A DNA stretch of 64,000 nucleotides from Rossellomorea vietnamensis (GTDB lineage: Bacteria; Bacillota; Bacilli; Bacillales; Bacillaceae_B), in the NCBI RefSeq assembly GCF_025398035.1, contig NZ_CP104558.1, positions 1,116,001 to 1,180,000 on the forward strand. Reading direction: 5' to 3'. Positions 44,217 through 52,707 of this stretch are shown here, piece by piece. Numbering within the stretch: position 1 is the first letter of the stretch; each line of letters starts with the position of its first letter. The position numbers and the translations under genes were made by a program. A model generated the notes under the pieces. That model was not told where the DNA came from. It was given only the letters and a program-made list of their open reading frames with translations, and did not search any database.

Positions 44217-45212
44217 CTATTTTAACCGGAGGAGCCTTCTCCTTTTCCTTCTTTTTTTCGAGCCGAAACGCAGCCAGCCTATTTTCAAAAAGAACCCAAA
44301 CATGATCAGTGCTACGAGTCCCATGATTCCCAGGACGATGAAATACCCATTGGGCTCATCGAGTTCAGGCATGTTGACAAAGTTCATACCATATAAACCT
44401 GCAATAAAGGTAAGGGGCATAAAAATCGTCGTGATGACAGTCAATGTCATCATGATGTTGTTCATTTTATCGGAATTGATCGATAAATAATTATCACGTA
44501 TATCCGACGAGAACTCCCGATAAGATTCAAGCATTTCAACAAGCTTAATTAAATGATCATAGACGTCATTGAAGTATAGCTGCTCTTCCTTCAGTGCATT
44601 CAATCTGCCCGAATTACTGATGCGATACAATAGATCCCTCATCGGCACGAGGATGCGACGCAGCTTTGACATATCGTGTCGAATATCAAATAATTCATCC
44701 ATCAGATCACTGTCGGCTTCTTCATTCGTGTTGTCTTCAATCGTATTAAGGCGATCTTCTATCTTATACACAAGGGGGAAATAATCATCCACGAGGCGGT
44801 CAACGATTCTATGCATGATCTTAAAGGGACTGAGCTGGCCCCCTTCTTCTTCCATCTCTCCCCATATTTGATTTAACTGACTGACAGGTTCTTTATGGAA
44901 CGTAACGATAAACCTTGAATTTACAAACATATTTACCTCATGGGAATCAAGGGTTTGTGTATTGATTCCGTGCATGAGCACAAAAATGTATTGATCATAA
45001 AAATCAAGCTTGGGACGTTGACTGAAATCATCCAGACAATCCTCAATCGCAAGGGGATGAAATCGAAAATACAGCTTCAGCAATCTGATGTCCTTGCTTG
45101 AAGGCTCTGAGAAATCGACCCAGTACCATTTTACATCTTTTTCCTTTATTCTTGATAAGGGAACATCACTTTGGATCTCCCCGTTTTCCATGATTATACT
45201 TGTTCGGATCAT
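44217..45212 (-). CDS. corA: CorA-family magnesium/divalent cation transporter
   Basis: A 331-residue protein. The large N-terminal domain (1-260) is cytoplasmic. Two C-terminal helices enclose the signature YGMNF (about residue 280), and a very basic tail (KKRRKRRR) follows. CorA pentamers take up Mg2+ and can carry other divalent cations. Closest B. subtilis types are YfjQ-like. The ATG follows GGGAGAGCC. It is a single gene divergent from patA; no M-box riboswitch was recognised upstream. Confidence 0.92.
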   Translation of the reverse strand: MIRTSIIMENGEIQSDVPLSRIKEKDVKWYWVDFSEPSSKDIRLLKLYFRFHPLAIEDCLDDFSQRPKLDFYDQYIFVLMHGINTQTLDSHEVNMFVNSRFIVTFHKEPVSQLNQIWGEMEEEGGQLSPFKIMHRIVDRLVDDYFPLVYKIEDRLNTIEDNTNEEADSDLMDELFDIRHDMSKLRRILVPMRDLLYRISNSGRLNALKEEQLYFNDVYDHLIKLVEMLESYREFSSDIRDNYLSINSDKMNNIMMTLTVITTIFMPLTFIAGLYGMNFVNMPELDEPNGYFIVLGIMGLVALIMFGFFLKIGWLRFGSKKRRKRRRLLRLK

Positions 45213-45343
45213 ATGGCTCTCCCTAACTGTCTTTTTTCATTTTTTATCCTTTCCCTATTTCTCCTCCATTCAAACAAAACCACTGCGTTAACATTCAATT
45301 TAATGGTAAAATATGAATCAAACGATCAAAGTAGGTGTACATA

Positions 45344-46495
45344 TTGGAACAGCATATTAACCCCAGGGTAAGGGACATACAAATTTCGGGTATACGACGA
45401 TTTTTCAACATGGTGTCAGACATCGACGATATGATTTCCCTTACAATCGGTCAGCCTGACTTCCCAACCCCTCAACATATTAAAGATGCAGGAAAAGCGG
45501 CCATTGATGGAGATTTCACGTCATATACCCACAATGCAGGATTTATCGAATTACGTGAAGCGGCTGCTTCATTCGTCAAAGAAAAATATCATGTAGAATA
45601 TGACCCTGCAACAGAAGTCATCGTCACAAATGGTGCGTCCCAGGGAATCGATGTGATTCTGCGAACGATCCTTTGCCAGGGGGACGACTGCCTTCTTCCA
45701 GGGCCCGTATATCCAGGGTATGAACCCATCATCAAACTATGTGGTGCCTATCCGGTCCATATCGACATTACCCAAAATGAGTTTAAATTAGATGCAGCAT
45801 TGATCGAAGGCAGCCTGACCCCTTCAACCAAATGCATCATCCTCCCATACCCCTCAAATCCAACAGGGGTCAGCTTATCAAAGGAAGAACTGAAAGAAAT
45901 TGCCGAATTACTCAAGAGCCGGAACATTTTTGTATTGGCTGATGAAATATATAGCGAACTTACCTTTGATGATTCCCACCATTCCATTGCAGAGTATTTA
46001 AGAGAGCAAACGATCATCGTGAATGGATTATCAAAATCACATAGCATGACAGGTTGGAGGATCGGCCTGATCTTCGCTCCTGAAGCCATTTCGAGGCACC
46101 TTTTGAAGGTGCACCAATATAATGTGTCCTGCGCTTCGTCCATCTCCCAGAAAGCGGCTTATGAAGCTTTGACAGCCGGGAAAGACGATGCCCTGGATAT
46201 GAAGATAGAGTATAAGAAACGAAGGGACTATGTATACGACAGACTTGTTGATATGGGATTCAAGGGAATCGTCAAACCCCACGGTGCCTTTTACTTTTTC
46301 GTGAAAATTCCCGATCACATCCTGTTAAGTTCATTTGATTTCTCCTTGGCCCTGGCTCAGGAGAAAAAGGTGGCTGTCGTCCCCGGTGATGCCTTTTCAC
46401 CACTTGGAGAAGGATATTTCCGACTATCTTACGCCTGTTCCATGGATCAACTGACAGAAGGACTCGACCGGCTTCAATCTTTCATCCAATCCTAA
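45344..46495 (+). CDS. patA: PLP aminotransferase PatA (N-acetyl-LL-DAP aminotransferase)
   Basis: A 383-residue class I aminotransferase. PLP-binding features are the NGASQ phosphate loop, PSNPTG, and Lys in SKSHSMTGWR (about 234). It matches B. subtilis PatA closely, including the following VHQYNVSCASSISQKAA. It forms N-acetyl-LL-diaminopimelate in the same pathway as dapH and dapL, about 16 kb away here. No ATG is available at the N-terminus; TTG at 45344 follows AGGTG and gives MEQHINPR, the family start. Position near cheV agrees with B. subtilis. Confidence 0.9.
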   Translation: MEQHINPRVRDIQISGIRRFFNMVSDIDDMISLTIGQPDFPTPQHIKDAGKAAIDGDFTSYTHNAGFIELREAAASFVKEKYHVEYDPATEVIVTNGASQGIDVILRTILCQGDDCLLPGPVYPGYEPIIKLCGAYPVHIDITQNEFKLDAALIEGSLTPSTKCIILPYPSNPTGVSLSKEELKEIAELLKSRNIFVLADEIYSELTFDDSHHSIAEYLREQTIIVNGLSKSHSMTGWRIGLIFAPEAISRHLLKVHQYNVSCASSISQKAAYEALTAGKDDALDMKIEYKKRRDYVYDRLVDMGFKGIVKPHGAFYFFVKIPDHILLSSFDFSLALAQEKKVAVVPGDAFSPLGEGYFRLSYACSMDQLTEGLDRLQSFIQS

Positions 46496-46496
46496 T

Positions 46497-46536
46497 GAGA
46501 GGGACGGACCTTGATGCAAGGTCCGTCCCTCTTTAT
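46497..46536. terminator. Bidirectional terminator after patA
   Basis: AGAGGGACGGACCTT/AAGGTCCGTCCCTCT 15-bp perfect stem, shared with the small convergent gene at 46539. Confidence 0.9.
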
Positions 46537-46538
46537 GA

Positions 46539-46715
46539 TTATCCTCTATATTCACCATTGTTATTAGATGCTTTTTCTTTTTTCGCTTTGTCGTTGTGGA
46601 TTTTATTTGTCGCTGCACTCCCTATTTCATGGGCAAATTCAGCATTGATCTTTGAAGAATCAAAGCCTTTTTTATTTTTCTGCTGCGGATCATTTTTCTT
46701 TGTCCTTTTAGCCAT
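46539..46715 (-). CDS. Putative 58-residue small acid-soluble-spore-like protein
   Basis: A 58-codon frame with a strong AAAGGGGGAAATAAACG ribosome site before its ATG at 46715. It starts MAKRTKKNDPQQKNKKGF, contains NAEFAHEIGSAA, and ends NNNGEYRG. The hydrophilic, Lys/Asn/Gln-rich composition and an AEFAHE core, which recalls the EFASE protease site of gamma-type spore proteins, suggest a small spore protein, but no exact family is claimed. It is convergent with patA and shares its terminator. Confidence 0.65.
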   Translation of the reverse strand: MAKRTKKNDPQQKNKKGFDSSKINAEFAHEIGSAATNKIHNDKAKKEKASNNNGEYRG

Positions 46716-46814
46716 CGTTTATTTCCCCCTTTATTATATTGCTGAACCGCTTAATCGATCAGCATATGTTTATTATTCATCTTCATCTGAAGTCCTATTC
46801 AATGGACAAATATC

Positions 46815-46852
46815 CAAAAAAAAAGAACTAACGCAGTTAACTGAGTTAGTTC
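46815..46852 (-). terminator. Orphan terminator on the minus strand
   Basis: GAACTAAC/GTTAGTTC stem plus inner CAGTTAACTG on the minus strand, followed by nine T residues. No convincing gene lies directly upstream, so it may end a small RNA or an extended pts transcript. Confidence 0.65.
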
Positions 46853-47066
46853 AATAAAAAAAGGAAAAGGGGGTGTTAGTGAGAAATTAATCTCCAATTT
46901 CATGCTTAGTAATAGAATACCCGCTTTTAAAGATGATAAACCATCTTTCTACTTTTTTTATAAAAAATTTTTCGTTCACCGATACGCCGCTCCACTGAAC
47001 AAAAAACGTCCAATAATTGGCCTTCAAACCCCCCAGGCACCCAAAAAAGTTATTTTAGTAAAACAC

Positions 47067-47095
47067 TTTAAAAAAGCGCTTTCATACAGTATAAT
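47067..47095 (+). promoter_or_regulatory. Candidate promoter with cre-like element
   Basis: TTTAAA (47067-47072) and perfect TATAAT (47090-47095), spacer 17. Between them AAAAAGCGCTTTCA (47071-47084) matches the CcpA site TGAAAGCGCTTTCA at 12 of 14. It reads toward the 38-codon frame at 47115. Confidence 0.4.
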
Positions 47096-47114
47096 AAACA
47101 AGGGAATTCTGATC

Positions 47115-47231
47115 ATGAAGTTTGAACATGACATTCAAAATGGTAATCATATGTGTAAGCCCCTTTTGAAAAAGAAAAAAGGGATTGAAAGAACCAAGCG
47201 TTCCTTCAATCCACTAGAAAGGGGGAAATGA
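47115..47231 (+). CDS. Possible 38-residue basic peptide
   Basis: A 38-codon frame starting MKFEHDIQNGNHMCKP and ending NPLERGK, preceded by AAGGGA at nine bases and by the candidate promoter at 47067. No family is recognised. It overlaps the minus-strand terminator hairpin of the pts operon, which argues for caution. Equally it could be part of a small RNA. Confidence 0.3.
   Translation: MKFEHDIQNGNHMCKPLLKKKKGIERTKRSFNPLERGK
47170..47212 (-). terminator. Terminator downstream of ptsHI
   Basis: On the minus strand GGATTGAA-GAAC and GTTC-TTCAATCC pair with one mismatch, followed by CCCTTTTTTCTTTTT. A weaker AAGGC/GCCTT hairpin lies at about 47236-47262, nearer ptsI. Confidence 0.7.
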
Positions 47232-47308
47232 GAATAAAAAGGCCCAAAGGGTGTGTGCCTTATTCTTCTCAGATATATTACCCTCATTTTCACTATTTAA
47301 ACCTACAT

Positions 47309-49030
47309 TTATTCCATTGATGTGGCTTTTTTCACTGCAGAAATGACCGCATCATTGGTGTCAAGTTGTAGTGCCTGTTCAGCCAGTTCTTTCATTTCAG
47401 CACGGTTCAACTGACGGATTTGAGAACGTGCCTTCAAAATGGATGTTGCACTCATTGAGAACTCATCCAAACCTAATCCAAGTAAGATTGGTACGGCAAT
47501 CTCATCTCCAGCCATTTCTCCACACATACCTGCCCATTTTCCTTCCTTATGAGCCGCATCGATGACCATTTTCACAAGACGTAAAATGGCAGGGTTATAC
47601 GGTTGATATAAATAGGAAACGCGCTCGTTCATGCGGTCGGCAGCCATTGTGTACTGAATCAGGTCGTTTGTCCCGATCGAGAAGAAATCAACTTCCTTGG
47701 CAAATACATCCGCCATGACGGCAGTTGAAGGAATTTCCACCATGATTCCCACTTCAATGTGATCAGCTACCGTTGTCCCATTTTCAAGAAGGGCTTTCTT
47801 CTCTTCTTCCAGGATTGCTTTCGCTTCTCTGAACTCTTGAAGATTTGAAATCATCGGGAACATGATTTTCAAGTTTCCAAATGGACTTGCCTTCAATAAA
47901 GCTCTAAGCTGCGTACGGAAGATATCCTGCTCATCTAAACATAGACGGATCGCACGATACCCAAGGAAAGGGTTCATTTCTTTCGGCAGATTTAAGTAAG
48001 GAAGCTCTTTATCCCCACCGATGTCAAGGGTACGAACCACAACTGGTTTCCCTTCCATTCCTTCTAATACAGCCTTATATGCTTCGTATTGCTCATCTTC
48101 TGACGGTAATTCGTCACGACCCATGTATAGGAATTCTGTACGATAAAGTCCTACACCTTCTCCACCGTGATTCTTTACCCCTTCAAGATCCTTTGGTGTC
48201 CCGATATTGGCAGCAAGTTCAACATGTTCGCCATCTTTGGATACCGTCGGTTCGTTCACGAGCTTCGCCCATTCAGCCTTTTGTTCTTCATAACGGGCAT
48301 GTTCTTTCTTGTACTCTTCGATGACTTCCGGAGTCGGATTAATATGTACTTCTCCATTTAATCCGTCAACGATGATCATATCACCATTTTCAACAGAGGA
48401 AGTAATGGATTTCGTCCCCACTACAGCCGGGATCTCCATTGAACGGGCCATAATGGCCGAATGTGATGTTCTTCCACCGATGTCCGTTGTGAATCCTTTA
48501 ACGAATTCACGGTTTAATTGTGCCGTGTCAGAAGGAGTTAAATCCTCTGCAATCACGATTACTTCTTCTGTTACCATGCTTGGGTTTGCAATCTGCACGC
48601 CCAATAGGTGTGAAAGGACACGTTTCGTCACGTCACGGATATCCGCCGCACGTTCCTTCATATACTCGTTATCCATGGATTCAAACATGGATACGAACAT
48701 ATCCGCGGTTTCTTTAAGGGCGGATTCAGCGTTTACATTTTCTGATTTTACTTTGTCTTCGATAGGTGTCAGTAGTTCTGGATCGCTTAAGACAAGAAGA
48801 TGTGCTTCAAAGATTTGAGCTTTGTCTTCCCCTAAATCAACTCTCGCTTTATCACGGATCGCTTCAAGCTCTGATTTAGATGTCGCAATGGCATCCTGGA
48901 AGCGTGAAACTTCCTGTTCAGCATTGTCTACGCTTTTCTTTTCAAAGCTCAGGTCAGGTTCGACCAGGCGATACGCTTTCGCTATGGCGATACCATTTGA
49001 TGCCGCTATTCCTTTTAAGAGACTGGACAT
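47309..49030 (-). CDS. ptsI: Phosphoenolpyruvate-protein phosphotransferase (enzyme I)
   Basis: A 573-residue enzyme I of the sugar phosphotransferase system. The active-site His lies in [13 protein letters not shown] (about 190). The C-terminal PEP-binding barrel has [17 protein letters not shown] and the GMCGEMAGD motif. It moves phosphate from PEP to HPr. The ATG at 49030 overlaps the ptsH stop by one base (TAATG), indicating coupled translation. No ptsG precedes the pair, unlike B. subtilis. Confidence 0.97.
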   Translation of the reverse strand: MSSLLKGIAASNGIAIAKAYRLVEPDLSFEKKSVDNAEQEVSRFQDAIATSKSELEAIRDKARVDLGEDKAQIFEAHLLVLSDPELLTPIEDKVKSENVNAESALKETADMFVSMFESMDNEYMKERAADIRDVTKRVLSHLLGVQIANPSMVTEEVIVIAEDLTPSDTAQLNREFVKGFTTDIGGRTSHSAIMARSMEIPAVVGTKSITSSVENGDMIIVDGLNGEVHINPTPEVIEEYKKEHARYEEQKAEWAKLVNEPTVSKDGEHVELAANIGTPKDLEGVKNHGGEGVGLYRTEFLYMGRDELPSEDEQYEAYKAVLEGMEGKPVVVRTLDIGGDKELPYLNLPKEMNPFLGYRAIRLCLDEQDIFRTQLRALLKASPFGNLKIMFPMISNLQEFREAKAILEEEKKALLENGTTVADHIEVGIMVEIPSTAVMADVFAKEVDFFSIGTNDLIQYTMAADRMNERVSYLYQPYNPAILRLVKMVIDAAHKEGKWAGMCGEMAGDEIAVPILLGLGLDEFSMSATSILKARSQIRQLNRAEMKELAEQALQLDTNDAVISAVKKATSME

Positions 49031-49296
49031 TACTCAGCTAAACCTTCTTTGTTCAATGTTTCCTGTAAGCTGTTTAACGCTTCTTCTTCGTCACTACCTT
49101 CAGTAATGATTGTGATTTCTGCACCTTTACCAACACCTAAAGACATAACACCCATGATTGATTTTAAGTTTACTTTCTTTTCTTTGTATTCTAGATGTAC
49201 ATCGCTGTCGAATTTGCTTGCCGTTTGAACCAATAGAGTTGCCGGACGAGCATGAATTCCTGTTTCAGCTGTAACTGTAAATGTTTTTTGTGCCAT
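49030..49296 (-). CDS. ptsH: Phosphocarrier protein HPr
   Basis: An 88-residue HPr. The phosphorylated His15 lies in TGIHARPAT, and the regulatory Ser46 region reads KSIMGVMS, so it can also act as the CcpA co-repressor when HPr kinase phosphorylates it. An in-frame ATG six codons upstream lies within the ribosome site; the ATG at 49296 follows AAGGAG at good spacing. First gene of ptsHI. Confidence 0.96.
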   Translation of the reverse strand: MAQKTFTVTAETGIHARPATLLVQTASKFDSDVHLEYKEKKVNLKSIMGVMSLGVGKGAEITIITEGSDEEEALNSLQETLNKEGLAE

Positions 49297-49612
49297 GTGA
49301 ATCGACTCCTTCAATTATCTTGTTTTTAGTTGCTTCATAAAAGTAATGGATTATAAAGAAAACGTCAACTATTTCTAGTGATTAATCCAATATTCCTATA
49401 AAGCTGTTCAATAAAAAAGAATAGCATGCAATGAGGATATACACAATTGTAAAGCTTGATTTTTTTAGTATTTCATAAATTTGCCACTGTTATGAACCTA
49501 ATTATGTAAAATTTGATGATTTATTGTAAACCCTAAAGAAGAAAACGCAGTGAAGACCCCATATCCATGTGATATGGAGTCTTTAGTATGAGTCATTCTT
49601 AGGGTTGTCATA
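49297..49612. other. Gap upstream of ptsH
   Basis: This 316-base gap holds the ptsHI promoter region and, near 49553-49584, an AAGACYCCATATC/GATATGGRGTCTT hairpin without a T run that may follow the 49613 gene. I found no antiterminator (RAT) element or other gene. Confidence 0.4.
49418..49446 (-). promoter_or_regulatory. Candidate promoter of ptsHI
   Basis: TTGTGT (49446-49441) and TATTCT (49423-49418) at spacer 17, with an extended TGC before the -10. The leader would be about 115 nt. Confidence 0.45.
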
Positions 49613-49870
49613 CTATTCTTTTTCTACTGTTTCTGCCTTCATGAGGTTATAGCCGATCTTTGCTTTGATAACCGTTCCTTTCAATGTCATTTCATGATCT
49701 TCTGAGATATTTGAGTATACATTGACCAAGTCACAAATACATCGGGAGAATAACTCTGACAGCTGCTTTAATTCCTGGACCTCATACTTCCTGTCTTCTT
49801 TCATCAATTCCTCCATCACATCGATGGCAAGACTTTTCACCCTCAGTGCCTGCTCGATTTCGTATTTCAA
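49613..49870 (-). CDS. Hypothetical helical protein
   Basis: An 85-residue, mostly helical soluble protein: YEIEQALRVKSLAIDVMEEL, ELKQLSELFSRCICDL, and KAKIGYNLMKAETVEKE. No family is recognised. The start is uncertain: TTG at 49870 has AGGGGAGG seven bases before it, while the first ATG at 49894 has no ribosome site. It lies between ptsH and the yjkBA transporter on the same strand and could be co-transcribed with the latter. Confidence 0.65.
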   Translation of the reverse strand: MKYEIEQALRVKSLAIDVMEELMKEDRKYEVQELKQLSELFSRCICDLVNVYSNISEDHEMTLKGTVIKAKIGYNLMKAETVEKE

Positions 49871-49942
49871 ATGGGACCCTCCCCTTTCTATCATTCTTTC
49901 TCTAGCATATGCCGTGGAAACTAGATTAGAACGGGGAAGCCG

Positions 49943-50725
49943 TCAAATGTTCAATTGGGCATCCTTTGTAAATAGTCGCTTATATGCCAGTAAAATAAAC
50001 ATGACGACAGTCAATGCAACGCTTCCGACAATACCTAACAGAATGGCAATCTGATATTCAATGGCCACCAGGGGGCTTACTCCTGAAAGAATTTGCCCAG
50101 TCATCATCCCAGGAAGAAAAATGATACCCATCCCAAGCATATTATTCAGAGTGGGAAGGATGGCAGAATCAAATGCATTATCCAAATACGTCTTAGAGGC
50201 TGCTTTAGGGGTTGCCCCCAGCATCAAAGCTCCTTCTACTTTTTCCCTCTGTTCTATCAATCCCCCGAGGAGGGTGTTGATTCCAAGCGTTATGCCCGTC
50301 ATCGCGTTCCCCACAATCATCCCTGCAATCGGAATGAAATATCTTGGTTCATACCATGGGGAGAAATGGATGACGACCATATTGAAATAAAACAAGCTGA
50401 TCAGCGTACCTGCGCATAATGAGATCGCTGCGATGCCTTTCAACTTTCGATCCATTTCATATTTAACCTGCTTGAATATATTCCTGACCGCAAATACTTC
50501 CATTACGACTATGATACTCAAGGTTAGCCAAGGGCTCGGATGATCAAAAATATATGTAAGGATGTAGCCAGCGATAATCAATTGAATGGTCATCCGGAGA
50601 GAAGCGAGTATGATCTGTTTTTCCCTCGATATCCCCCTCCATTTCACGATAAATAACAAGAGAAGGACAAAGGCATACGCCGCAATGAATCTCCATAATT
50701 CTATGTCGATAATTCCTTTTTCCAA
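49943..50725 (-). CDS. yjkA: UPF0014/FetB-family ABC permease (YjkA-like)
   Basis: A 260-residue membrane protein with about seven helices. The region MIVGNAMTGITLGINTL and EGALMLGATPKAA identifies the UPF0014/FetB family. E. coli FetAB exports iron and guards against oxidative stress; the substrate in Bacillus is not firmly known. The start is TTG at 50725, following GGAGGTGTAAAGA. It is the partner of the ATPase encoded 19 bases upstream. Confidence 0.85.
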   Translation of the reverse strand: MEKGIIDIELWRFIAAYAFVLLLLFIVKWRGISREKQIILASLRMTIQLIIAGYILTYIFDHPSPWLTLSIIVVMEVFAVRNIFKQVKYEMDRKLKGIAAISLCAGTLISLFYFNMVVIHFSPWYEPRYFIPIAGMIVGNAMTGITLGINTLLGGLIEQREKVEGALMLGATPKAASKTYLDNAFDSAILPTLNNMLGMGIIFLPGMMTGQILSGVSPLVAIEYQIAILLGIVGSVALTVVMFILLAYKRLFTKDAQLNI

Positions 50726-50743
50726 TCTTTACACCTCCATCTG

Positions 50744-51358
50744 CTATTTTCTGATCGTAATGATTTCTTCGCCGTACTCTTCGGCCACATTTGTCGAATG
50801 GGTCACCATGATGATGGTCCCTCCATGCCCATTTGCACACGTAATAAAACTTTTCATCACTTCAATCTCTGTTTCTTCGTCAAGAGCCGACGTAGGTTCA
50901 TCCAATAAATAAACAGCAGGCTTCATTACTAACACCCTGCCGAGGGATAATCGCTGGCGCTCACCGCCAGACAACTGTTCTGCACGAGCATCCAGTGGTT
51001 TATCCAGCTTGACAATGGTCAAAATCTTCAATAGTTCCTCCCGGCTAGCCAGGGGCTTTTCTGAAAAGACAAGTCCCTTCTGAAGATTTTCTTCCACTGT
51101 GTCTCCAAACAGAAGAGGGGTTTGAGAAATCATGACAGCTTCCCTCCTATGCTTCACAGGCTCCACACTTTCCAGGGAATTCCCTTTATAACGGATTTCG
51201 CCCCTATCTGGTATGTTCATTTTATTCAACAATTTCAATAGAGTAGATTTCCCGGCACCGCTTTCCCCAACAAGGCAGGTCGTCCTGTGTTCGGAAATGT
51301 CCATCTCCTTAATATGTAAAATATCTTTATAATGCACATCTCTTAATTCATACAACAT
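50744..51358 (-). CDS. yjkB: ABC ATPase, FetA-like (YjkB)
   Basis: A 204-residue compact ATPase. Walker A is GESGAGKST (about 34-42), signature is LSGGERQRLSLGR, Walker B is VYLLDEPTSAL, and the H-loop is MVTHST. Short length with no extra domain fits FetA/YjkB. It energises the permease YjkA. The ATG follows AGGAGGGCG. First gene of the pair. Confidence 0.88.
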   Translation of the reverse strand: MLYELRDVHYKDILHIKEMDISEHRTTCLVGESGAGKSTLLKLLNKMNIPDRGEIRYKGNSLESVEPVKHRREAVMISQTPLLFGDTVEENLQKGLVFSEKPLASREELLKILTIVKLDKPLDARAEQLSGGERQRLSLGRVLVMKPAVYLLDEPTSALDEETEIEVMKSFITCANGHGGTIIMVTHSTNVAEEYGEEIITIRK

Positions 51359-51403
51359 ATAACGCCCTCCTCATCTTTATCATACCCCACCAAGAAAAAT
51401 ATA

Positions 51404-51450
51404 AAGAAGCTAATGCTTACATTAATGACTCATGTAAGCATTAGCTTCTT
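51404..51450 (-). terminator. Terminator of the second MoxR operon
   Basis: A 17-bp perfect stem AAGAAGCTAATGCTTAC/GTAAGCATTAGCTTCTT after the 51451 gene, flanked on the minus strand by TTTATATTTTTC. Confidence 0.85.
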
Positions 51451-52707
51451 CTATTGATCTTCCCGTTCTTTCAATTCACCAATATGATGTTCAATCTGAT
51501 TTGTGAAGTAATCGACTTCTTGCTGACTTGGAACGGATTGACCGTATCTGATGCGTTCATATAGAGAGAAAAAACGTTCAGATTCACTGAGCCCGATCCG
51601 ATTGAACCATAATTGAACGTTCTCATTCTGTTGTCTTCCCGCTCCCCACCTGTGAGCTTCCCCTTCGAGCTTCTCCATGGATAGCCGGATTACGTCCCTT
51701 GCTTTTGAATACGAAATTCGATCCCTATCATCCTCCTCGACATGGGGTACGATCTTTTGAGTCATCATCGTTGGAGAATTTTCTGCCTCTCTTGCCATGT
51801 CAAGGGAGGATTTCCGTTTCTTCACTAAATAAATGATGACTGCTATAACCAATAACCCGAGTAGGACCTCATTCACCCAGGAAAATGATAATCCCTGGGT
51901 AAGTTCATAATCGGGAGTTTCTCCTAAATCCTGTTTTTGAACTTCACTTCCCTCTCCCTCCTGAGCATCCCTCGTACTCAAGAACATGTCTCTTAATTTT
52001 ATCAACTGATCATAAATTGGATCCACCAAGAAAGAAAATACCCAAAACACCTTCTCAGCTCCCCAATAGATCCCTTTACTGGCGAGCGAGCTGAATATAG
52101 CCAGTATACCGCCTGCCAATGTTACTAATAACCAAAATCCCATTGGTTTCAACAGCACTTTTTTATGGTCGTTTTTCACATCACTGAGCATTCTTTGAAT
52201 CGGCGTGAGCGTGATGATGATTGAAAGTAAGATGAATAACAGACTGTAGATGATATTCGTATTTCCCAAGTCTCTTATGGAACCTGTCAATAATGAAAAC
52301 GAAGCGATAAATAAAAAGATCAGGACAGACCCGCTGCTCACTTCGATGGATGCATCGTTACTTTTGGTATAAGACGTGATTCTCCAATGCAAAAAAACGA
52401 GTATAGCCAGCATCACCCACCATGCAGCAGAGAAGAAATAGATACTTAATACAAGAGAAATAGCGAGTGCCCCTAACAATAGTTTAAAGATCCAAGGTTT
52501 CAATGTGCTTACTATAAGAAATGTCATTATTATGATAAACACCATACAAAGTGCCGGTACGTAGCTGCTTAATAGTGCTTCTTTGGAAAAAAGGAATGTG
52601 GTCATTAATAGGGCGAATAAAATATCGATTCCGACATGCAGCCCCATTTTCACCATGAGCATTTGTTTATGTTTGATCAAGAAGGAACTTTCAGCGAACG
52701 ATTCCAT
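51451..52707 (-). CDS. DUF4129-type membrane protein of the second MoxR cassette
   Basis: A 418-residue protein with about six to seven membrane helices in its first 215 residues, another near 270-292, and a soluble C-terminal domain (about 325-410) with the DUF4129-like pattern ARDVIRLSMEKLEGEAHRWG and SLYERIRYG. In related operons (B. subtilis yeaC-yeaD-yebA) the third protein also carries a transglutaminase-like domain; none is visible here, and no gene for one follows. The ATG at 52707 lies within the end of the DUF58 gene (31-base overlap) ten bases after AAGGAG. Function unknown. Confidence 0.75.
   Translation of the reverse strand: MESFAESSFLIKHKQMLMVKMGLHVGIDILFALLMTTFLFSKEALLSSYVPALCMVFIIIMTFLIVSTLKPWIFKLLLGALAISLVLSIYFFSAAWWVMLAILVFLHWRITSYTKSNDASIEVSSGSVLIFLFIASFSLLTGSIRDLGNTNIIYSLLFILLSIIITLTPIQRMLSDVKNDHKKVLLKPMGFWLLVTLAGGILAIFSSLASKGIYWGAEKVFWVFSFLVDPIYDQLIKLRDMFLSTRDAQEGEGSEVQKQDLGETPDYELTQGLSFSWVNEVLLGLLVIAVIIYLVKKRKSSLDMAREAENSPTMMTQKIVPHVEEDDRDRISYSKARDVIRLSMEKLEGEAHRWGAGRQQNENVQLWFNRIGLSESERFFSLYERIRYGQSVPSQQEVDYFTNQIEHHIGELKEREDQ

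Larger units (their letters stand above)
46716..47308. other. Gap between the small gene and ptsI
   Basis: This 593-base AT-rich stretch has no long gene. It contains the upstream region of the 46539 gene, two terminator-like hairpins on the minus strand (46815-46852 and 47170-47212), a plus-strand promoter-like pair at 47067-47095 with a cre-like element, and a 38-codon plus-strand frame at 47115. Open frames of 100-120 codons on the plus strand lack ribosome sites and look accidental. Confidence 0.5.

Noticed and set aside
46495-46857. A 120-codon plus-strand open frame after patA
   Set aside because: No ribosome site, it runs through the patA terminator and lies antisense to the better-supported 58-codon gene.
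46902-47231. A 109-codon plus-strand open frame
   Set aside because: No start signal or family; only its last 38 codons, with a promoter and ribosome site, were kept as a weak candidate.
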